Assembly: GCF_030272615.1 (NCBI RefSeq)
Contig: NC_081406.1
Span: forward strand, 399,664,939-399,728,938
Origin: Cryptomeria japonica
Lineage: Eukaryota; Streptophyta; Pinopsida; Cupressales; Cupressaceae
Length of the DNA stretch: 64,000 nucleotides
Reading direction: 5' to 3'
This document shows, piece by piece, positions 58,130 through 64,000 of this stretch (its first letter is position 1; every line of letters begins with the position of its first letter). The notes beneath the pieces are model-generated. The model had not been told where the DNA came from and searched no databases. It saw nothing but the letters and a program-made list of their open reading frames with translations. The position numbers and the translations under genes were made by a program.

Positions 58130-58830
58130 GGCTTCTTGCCACCTGTGTTCATATCTAAGAGGTGACGATCTCTCAGATACTGAACACTTGTATGTAGACA
58201 TCATAAGGTGACGATCTTATGATAGTCAAACCAGTAATCATGTTGGATCACTGGTAAGTCATGGATGTGCCATGACTATGTTGTGATACAATATTTGTAC
58301 AAATGTTATTGCATTATCACAACTTGGATATGATGAGAACTTAAGCACTTCTCATATGGTTATCCTTGTATTGCGTGTTAGGCAATACTGATATCACGTG
58401 TAGGTGATATCTCAACCATTGATCATGTTGGATCTCTGGTAAGTCATGGATGTGCCATGACTATGTTGTGATAAACATTTATAAATGTTATTGCACTTAT
58501 CACAACTTGGATATGATGAGAAACTAACCTTTCTCATAGACTTATCCTTAAGTATTGCGTGTTAGGCAATACTGATATCACGTGTTAGGTGATATCTTGA
58601 TGAATCTTACATATCACATGTTTTGGTGATTTCTCACATGATCAGGTGATGATTCTCTTACTTTTATCACATGTTAAAATAATACTTTATGTCACATGCT
58701 CAGGTGATGTTCTTCTATTTTGTATCATATGTCTTGATGGTACTTCTCATTTATAAATGATTTTTGCTGACTAACATTATCTTAGTTATGAAAAGGAAAT
58801 GTGATGCAGGTTGCCTTATCTATCTTCCAA
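58130..58830 (+). repeat. Hairpin-rich 3' non-coding region of the Copia element
   Basis: It contains GAGGTGACGATCTC-type and GATATCAC/GTGATATC hairpins (58390-58411; 58574-58596) and a tandem duplication with a step of about 185 bp (from 58237 and 58422). It lies between the pol stop and the polypurine tract, the same place as the region 41360-41830 of the other Copia 3' end, and shares its motifs. Confidence 0.8.
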
Positions 58831-58843
58831 AGCTAAGAGGGAG
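58831..58843 (+). promoter_or_regulatory. Polypurine tract
   Basis: AGCTAAGAGGGAG abuts the 3' LTR start TGTTAAT. The paralogous tract at 41843-41855 is AGCTGAGAGGGAG. Confidence 0.88.
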
Positions 58844-59642
58844 TGTTAATGCATGGTAGCTTATGCAAGATAAGATCTTCCTAACCTTCCTTGTTCTGTT
58901 ATTTATCTACATGCTTCATGTCTGATTTATATTGCATATGATTATCGGATTGTACAAACATTGCTTATCATTATGCTATCGGGCTAACAACCCGATAGCA
59001 TATTAATGTCAATTGTTAATTGGCATTAATATGCTATCGGGGTATTAACCCGATAGCATATTAAATGCTATAAGTTATCGGGTTAAATTCGCCAATACAT
59101 ACTTGCTATCGGGTGCATAAACATTGGCACCGATTCACATTTGTTATCGGCTTAATTATATCGGGCATATTTGTTATCGGGTTTAATGAATACACCGCTT
59201 CATTTGGCATTAACATTGGTTAACAACTGCACCGGTTGGATTATATACATCATGCACTTTGAATCATCGGTGTTTATATGAACCGATTCATTATATTGAT
59301 CAGTCATTATATTATGATATTACAATATGCTATCGGGGGTTTTTGAATCGATAATCAGCATTGTGTTAATGGTATAATTGTAAAGGCACCGATCAATGGG
59401 TGCATTGATCGGTCATGCCTAAAAGGCATGATCGGTCAATACACCAATTGACCGGTTGCCTAAATGATATATATGCCAATTGAATTCATTTGGAGAAGAC
59501 ATAGAAAATATTAAATGATCTCTCTCCTTCAAACCTGCAGATAAAAATCAGAATTATTAGACATTGACATAATTCCTCATATCCATATATAGCATTCATA
59601 GTTCATAACTTGTTCTTTAATTGAAATTGAAATAACTTTACA
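58844..59642 (+). repeat. Copia 3' LTR
   Basis: Starts TGTTAATGCATGG and ends ACTTTACA, followed by the target duplication AGATT. It matches the 5' LTR with roughly 20 differences counted by eye. Confidence 0.95.
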
Positions 59643-59647
59643 AGATT

Positions 59648-61336
59648 CCCATAGCGAAGCAACTGAAGGATCTTCACAAGCTCAGGAAGAGGGAGAAGTC
59701 CGGTTTGATAGAGGGAAAAGTGTTCCAAAGAGGCCGAGGACGACAAGGAAGAAGGATGTCCAATAGGAAGCCCAACAGAAAACCTAGCAGGAAGTCAACA
59801 AGAAATTCATAAAAGAAGTTCAGCAAGAAATGCAACAGGAAGAACCATTGCAAAAGAGAGGAAGGATAGAAGGAACGCAGTCACCAGCAAGTTCTTCCAG
59901 TGTGCGGGAGGTAGAAACGTTTTCGCAAGAAAATCCAGTAAATCCACCTCAGACAACATCCTTGGCAATGCTCCAACACAAGATATTCTCAGCATTAGTG
60001 CTTCATATAGACCACATCAGTCAAGAAGCCAGAGACAGGAAGTTTCTCCTCATCAGGAAGAAACTCGCCAGGATAGTTTCATGGAAGCCATCCTTGGCAA
60101 AATGGAGGAAGTATCACAAGAGCAAGAGCAGATGGAAATCCATAGTCACTCCATTCCCGCTCCTAATTGGCTGATAGATAGATTAAGAAGGGAGCCAGAA
60201 AAAGAAACTGAGCCAACGCAGGAGTTGGAAGAACTTTTGAAAAGAATGGATCAGACGGTAGAAAAGAAGGCTCCTCGAAAATTCTCCAAGGTTGTGAGGG
60301 ATGCATCTGGATCCCGAACCTTGCATATAGCTAAGCCTGCAATAGATAAAGACGGGAATAAGATTATGCCAAAGGATTATGTGATTAGATAGACTGATCT
60401 AGGGCATGCTTCCACCGAGCAAGTAATTTAAGATTTCGAAGGATCTTCCTTGGCCATGACGAAATAAGATGCAGAAAACAAAGGCAAAATGTAAAAGGTT
60501 GAAGGAAGAAAATAGGGCCTTATGTGAATACATTAGAAGTCGCAAGCGGTCGCTCAGGGAAGCAAATCCATCTTTCGTTCCTCCTTCCTCCCTCCCCAAG
60601 GAAAGTCGTTGAAGACACAGAAATAATCAGAGTGATGGCCCAGAGTTCCAGGGAATGGTTGGAAGATGTATTTACTGCGGCTGGAAAATTCATTGAAGAT
60701 TTGGCTCAACTTCATACCAAATTGTGGCCCTTCTAAACAGATTGGAGATAGTGGAAGGTTTGTGGGAAGATGTCCACATTTATCTGGACATAACCATTCT
60801 ATGACTCAGGGCTCTAATGAAGATTCTGAAGCAAACACTGATTGATGGAAAAGTAATCCAAGAGAATGAAATTTATGACTTTTCCTGATGAATCTGCGTT
60901 GTTTACTCAGGAAAGAATACCTTTGAAAAGTTTAGCATGGAGCTTTAACTTTGAAAGACTCAATTAGAAGGGTGCAGGAGGAAGTCATCAACGTGATTGA
61001 AGCACTGTTCACAAAGAGGCTAAATAAGGATGGAATATCGGTGAACTCCTTGAAATCTCAGTTACATGAATTCTTCTTCACTTTTCTAAGGAACATTTTC
61101 AGAATGTTTCCTCATTTTCCAACACAATGAAAAGGGTCCAGGAAATGATTATGGAATGTGAAAACTTCTTCTCTAGGAGCAAGGAAGAAATCACCTTGAC
61201 GGAGTTTGACATCGAAAGTGTGCCAAGTGTCTCCGTAGGCGAATTGGAAGCCGTAATTAGTAAATTCATTGTGTATGCAATTAATGAACGGAATAATGGT
61301 CGTCCATTCTTGGATGAGAATCTTTTGACTGAGTAA
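59648..61336 (+). pseudogene. Element B copy of ORF2-ORF3, broken
   Basis: It resumes after the Copia target site with an acidic, charged segment. Conserved pieces against element A: NWLIDRLRREPE (60167), SKVVRDASGSRTLHIAKP (60283), MAQSSREWLEDVF (60640; A has LMSSWIDESHKV) and the C-terminus GELEAVISKFIVYAINERNN with LDENLLTE-stop (61238-61336). Several stops and frame changes lie between them (60390, 60428 and others). The order of blocks is as in A, confirming one ancestral polypeptide of roughly 1,000 residues. Confidence 0.65.
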
Positions 61337-61710
61337 TGGCGGCACATTTACTACTAAAATATTTTGACTTAGTGGCGGCCCAGTCGATGCATGTTGAATG
61401 CATGAGGAATCGTTTTGCATGCAGCCGTCATTTTAATGATTTTGTGACAGATTCCTTTTGCATGCAGTCGTCGCATGAAGAATGATGGGCATTTATGTTT
61501 GCATGGGGACTATTTGTGGTATTTTTGGCAAATTTGATGTAATGGGGTGCATTTAATGCACAAATGGATACCATTTTTGGGCTTATTGAATTAATTGTAT
61601 ATGGGCATGATGGGTATTAATTACTGATTCCCACCTTGTTGCATCTTGAGTGGAGAATCTTTTAGGGTGAAACCCTAATTAGGGTTTGTATGTTTTCATG
61701 GCCCAAGGCC

Positions 61711-61718
61711 TATATAAA
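61711..61718 (+). promoter_or_regulatory. TATA box of element B
   Basis: TATATAAA in the context AAGGCCTATATAAAGGGG, 817 bp before the right end, the counterpart of 36834-36842 in element A. Confidence 0.65.
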
Positions 61719-62832
61719 GGGGTGACCCCCCTCATTTGTAAGGGAGGAGAGATTGTTGTCAAAGATTGTTGCTAGGAGTTTTTGAAGCAAACACTTAATA
61801 CATTGTTCAATTGTTGGTGTGTTCTTGTGTTGTTTTGAAGCTCGCATGGTCTCACTCTCTTCGTATAGATTATATTTGCTTCTGTGTTGTTAGATAAACT
61901 GGATTTGATTGGATTACTTGCTGCAAAGTCCGTGCTCATACTTTTGGTGTGCAGTTGATTGTTGCATACTTTGCAAAGTTAGCATGAGCCTCCGTTATAT
62001 GCGTATGCTTAACTTCGATTATCAGTGGAGATTGTTCGATTTGATGGTTTCCATTGGTGATATTGAAAAACCTTTACACACCCTCTGAAGATTGCACCGC
62101 CTTCATGTAGTTGTGCTCTGTTGGCGAAGCGAAGCATGGTTGGATTTCGCATAAGTAATCCCGTCTCCTTGTTCGTAGGATTAGATTAGTCTTAGCCTAG
62201 TTTTCTAAACTCTTCACTCATTTACTTTCCGCATATTTGAAACCCCAAAAAATCCAAAAAACAAAGCTTTCATTGCTAATCATTCGCGTAGAAATCCTTG
62301 AACCAGCAAGTTTGTAAGATCTTTTGTGAGCATACGTAAGGCCCATTGGGTTAACAGCAAACCCATCAACTAACTGAGTCGCGTCCATGCACAAAAGGAA
62401 CCTTGAAATTAGCCGTTTGATGTTTCTTTGCAATCTTAGCATACGGTCTGATTGTAAACAAGAGAGAGTGAAGGAAACGTTGGAAACTTTATTCTGTGTT
62501 CGAAGTAGTCCTAAAAAACACGTCAACGGGCTGCATTCTCGTTGTAGTGGATCATAAGTATTCAGGCTACACATGGCTTACCTAAGACAATTGTTAGCAA
62601 CAGGGATATTAGAATTCCTCAGATCCTTTTGGCAGGAATTATTTTGTTTGACTGGCACCAAGGCTCACTACCAGCTATCAGCCTTAAACAGTTTAAAAGA
62701 TGTATTTTCCAACCATAAAATCACTATGGCACCACAGAAATACCAAATTTATACTTTTGGGAAATTCTGATAAGTTTAAAAATTTATGCTCTTTCAGTAA
62801 ATAAAGGTAAATACAAATCATCAAGATTATAC

Positions 62833-62976
62833 CTGGCAGTATGGACAAGCTTTTTTGTTTCGAGACATGGTTTTCAATCCACTGTGTGCAAATGAGACCT
62901 CCTCATTTATTAAATCATTTTGCTTTGTTTTCTGTTTCCCAGAAGCTGCAGCATTGTGCATGAAAAATGACTTCCC
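62833..62976 (-). CDS. NRPE1: NRPE1-like Pol V largest subunit, N-terminal zinc-region exon
   Basis: This internal exon codes 48 residues in phase 0. It starts after an acceptor ending TTTTTGCAG and ends at CAG before the donor GTATAA. The peptide is Lys/Asn-rich and ends in the Cys pair KKACPYCQ. That position fits the N-terminal Cys-rich region of the large subunits of Pol IV and Pol V, just before the FLERYGYR-type block seen in the next exon. Joining to the exon at 26674 keeps the frame (CPYCQ then VINESD) and implies a 36-kb intron. Exons coding the start of the protein must lie beyond position 64000. Alone this exon would be weak; its Cys pair, frame and splice sites make it credible. 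A decayed second copy of its 3' flank lies at 63725-63790. Confidence 0.62.
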
Positions 62977-63998
62977 CTGCAAAAACATTTTTTTTGTTCC
63001 AAGAATCAAACATTAACATTAGACTCAGAAATAAAACTAAACAAATCAAAAACTTAAGATTCATGGTTCATATGCTATAATAATATTACCTAAGACTCAT
63101 GATTTGTGTGCTATAGCAATATTTGCCCCAAAAAATCTCCAATATAGTATAGATTCAGCTAAGCACATTGGTAACCTATTTTGTTAATAGTGGAATTAAT
63201 ATTCTACCAAGATGTCATGCAAACTCAGAAATAAAAACAAACCAAACTGAAAAAGCCACTACCTTTCATGGTTGGCATCCTATTGTAGTATTTAGCAAAA
63301 CAATTGTGGCATAAAAAGGCTATGTAAACTGCATGTGGATAACCTTCTAGATGAAAGTAGTGGTCAATAAATGCGTACCAATTTGAAATTATGAGGAATT
63401 CAATGCAAATAGATTCAGCCAAGCACACCAACTAAACTCTTCCTCTAATTTCTAGAGCTTGATTTAGTACAATTAGGTATTAACATCATCGGATGGATTT
63501 TTGCTTTACTATAGCCTAAAGTAGTCACCTAACATATTTTTACTGGACTATAACTATAAGCAGTAGTCTGATATTATTTATATACTACCCCAACTGCACC
63601 ATTCTTCTGTTGTAAGTAAATTAGTAACTGATATCTTACTGCCATAAACATTTGATCCCTGAGCCAATCCAAACATGAATTGATATATATATGAGAGAAC
63701 AAATGAAGCATTCAACACCATCTGTCATTTTCCTTTGTTTTCTACTTTTCAGAAGCTGCAGCATCAAGCACAAAAAATGATCCCAAATACGTGATATCAT
63801 AAACATTAAATTCGAAAGTAAAATTAAAGAAAACTAAAAGTTTGCCGTTAACAAAAAAATCTCCAATGTGCTATAAATTTAGCTACGCACATAAACTAAG
63901 CTATCTGAAGAAGCCAATTTACTGACAAGGTGTCGTGCATACTCAGAAATAAAAGTTAACAAAAAAATTAACTGATATTTTATGGTTGCTGTCCTACC
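62930..63998. repeat. Diverged duplication of exon-intron DNA in NRPE1
   Basis: The block 62930-63290 (part of the exon at 62833-62976 and its upstream intron) is repeated, diverged, at about 63725-63998. Shared words include CAGAAGCTGCAGCAT, AAAAAATCTCCAAT and CTCAGAAATAAAA in the same order. The second copy of the coding part has an in-frame stop after the AAASEK-like peptide, so it cannot replace the exon. Confidence 0.75.
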
Positions 63999-64000
63999 TT

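Larger units (their letters stand above)
53232..59642 (+). mobile_element. Complete Ty1/Copia retrotransposon, 6,411 bp, inactive
   Basis: LTRs of 800 and 799 bp, a perfect target duplication AGATT (53227-53231 and 59643-59647), primer-binding site TGGTATCAGAGC (54032) and polypurine tract AGCTAAGAGGGAG (58831-58843). Order gag, protease, integrase, RT, RNase H is that of Copia. At least two TGA codons and three frameshifts disrupt the coding region. The LTRs differ at roughly 20 positions by eye, so insertion was relatively recent compared with its host, element B. Confidence 0.96.
45919..62528 (+). mobile_element. Element B: second giant solo-LTR-like unit, with two nested insertions
   Basis: Same family as element A: start TGTTGTGACCTAATCACACA, end ACACGTCAACG (A has ..CAACA). 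The target duplication is TGCTG (45914-45918) against GGCTG (62529-62533), one mismatch. Without the nested retroposon (46409-49688) and Copia element (53232-59642) it is about 6.9 kb. It keeps the order leader, hairpin array (50004-50880), coding frame (51569-61336), TATA box (61711), tail. Many stops and frameshifts show it is older than A. Conserved tail words shared with A include ACGTAAGGCCC and TTTATTCTGTG. Confidence 0.72.
26675..62832 (-). other. Giant NRPE1 intron (36,158 bp) filled with nested retroelements
   Basis: Bounded by donor GTATAA (minus strand, from 62832) and acceptor GTACAG (ending 26675). The flanking exons join in phase 0. Almost all recognisable content is transposon-derived: elements A and B, a Copia element, a poly(A) retroposon, a Gypsy remnant, a Copia 3' end and a solo LTR. 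Every large element is in plus orientation, opposite to the host gene. I saw no additional NRPE1-like exon inside, but a very short exon could be missed. Confidence 0.75.

Noticed and set aside
63225-63431. Minus-strand frame with a CHNC pair, considered as an upstream NRPE1 exon
   Set aside because: It lacks the GHFGxIxLPxPxYHP pattern expected before the visible exon, and part of it lies in the duplicated intron block. Splice sites were not convincing.
1-64000. tRNA, rRNA, snoRNA or microRNA genes
   Set aside because: I saw no tRNA A/B boxes in a foldable context, no rRNA text and no convincing miRNA precursor. The many hairpins belong to repeats. A covariance-model scan would be needed to exclude small RNAs.

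Overview
The window is nuclear DNA from a plant with a very large, repeat-rich genome. A gymnosperm, probably a conifer, is my inference: one gene carries introns of 18 kb and 36 kb packed with nested, decaying LTR retroelements. I cannot name the species.

Host gene. One real gene spans the window on the minus strand: the largest subunit of a plant-specific RNA polymerase, best matched to NRPE1 (Pol V, RNA-directed DNA methylation). Six internal exons are visible: 62976-62833, 26674-26483, 8346-8185, 7988-7833, 7718-5913 and 5801-5625. Together they code 879 residues. All five enclosed introns (36,158, 18,136, 196, 114 and 111 bp) are GT..AG and phase 0. The DFDGD metal-A motif is intact. The N-terminus lies beyond position 64000. 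The C-terminal part was not found left of 5625.

1-5600: a minus-strand LTR fragment (1-2279), a decayed hAT transposase piece (2300-2937) and an LTR fragment (3990-4576). 8.3-26.5 kb (intron): a hAT-like MITE with 8-bp target duplications inside an older tandem duplication, a solo LTR (16043-16930), an LTR with its polypurine tract (from 17828), a 42-bp hairpin array near 21 kb, and several small tandem duplications.

26.7-62.8 kb (intron): two members of one unusual plus-strand family. Element A is 28947-37713; element B is 45919-62528. Each begins TGTTGTGACC and ends ACACGTCAAC(A/G), with 5-bp target duplications. Each carries an array of imperfect palindromes, then a long protein-coding frame, then a TATA box about 0.8-0.9 kb before its right end. 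Neither has a second LTR, so each looks like a giant solo LTR with genes in its U3. Element B is split by a 3.3-kb poly(A) retroposon made largely of an 873-bp repeat, and by a complete Copia element (53232-59642). Between A and B lie a Gypsy integrase remnant, a captured DEAD-box helicase fragment next to a Copia 3' end, and a solo LTR (43564-45335).

Most striking observation: four palindrome arrays in different repeats have pitches of 42, 42, 84 and about 167/177 bp (close to 4, 4, 8 and 16/17 helical turns). In element A the two arms of each palindrome vary together. All coordinates and comparisons were made by eye.
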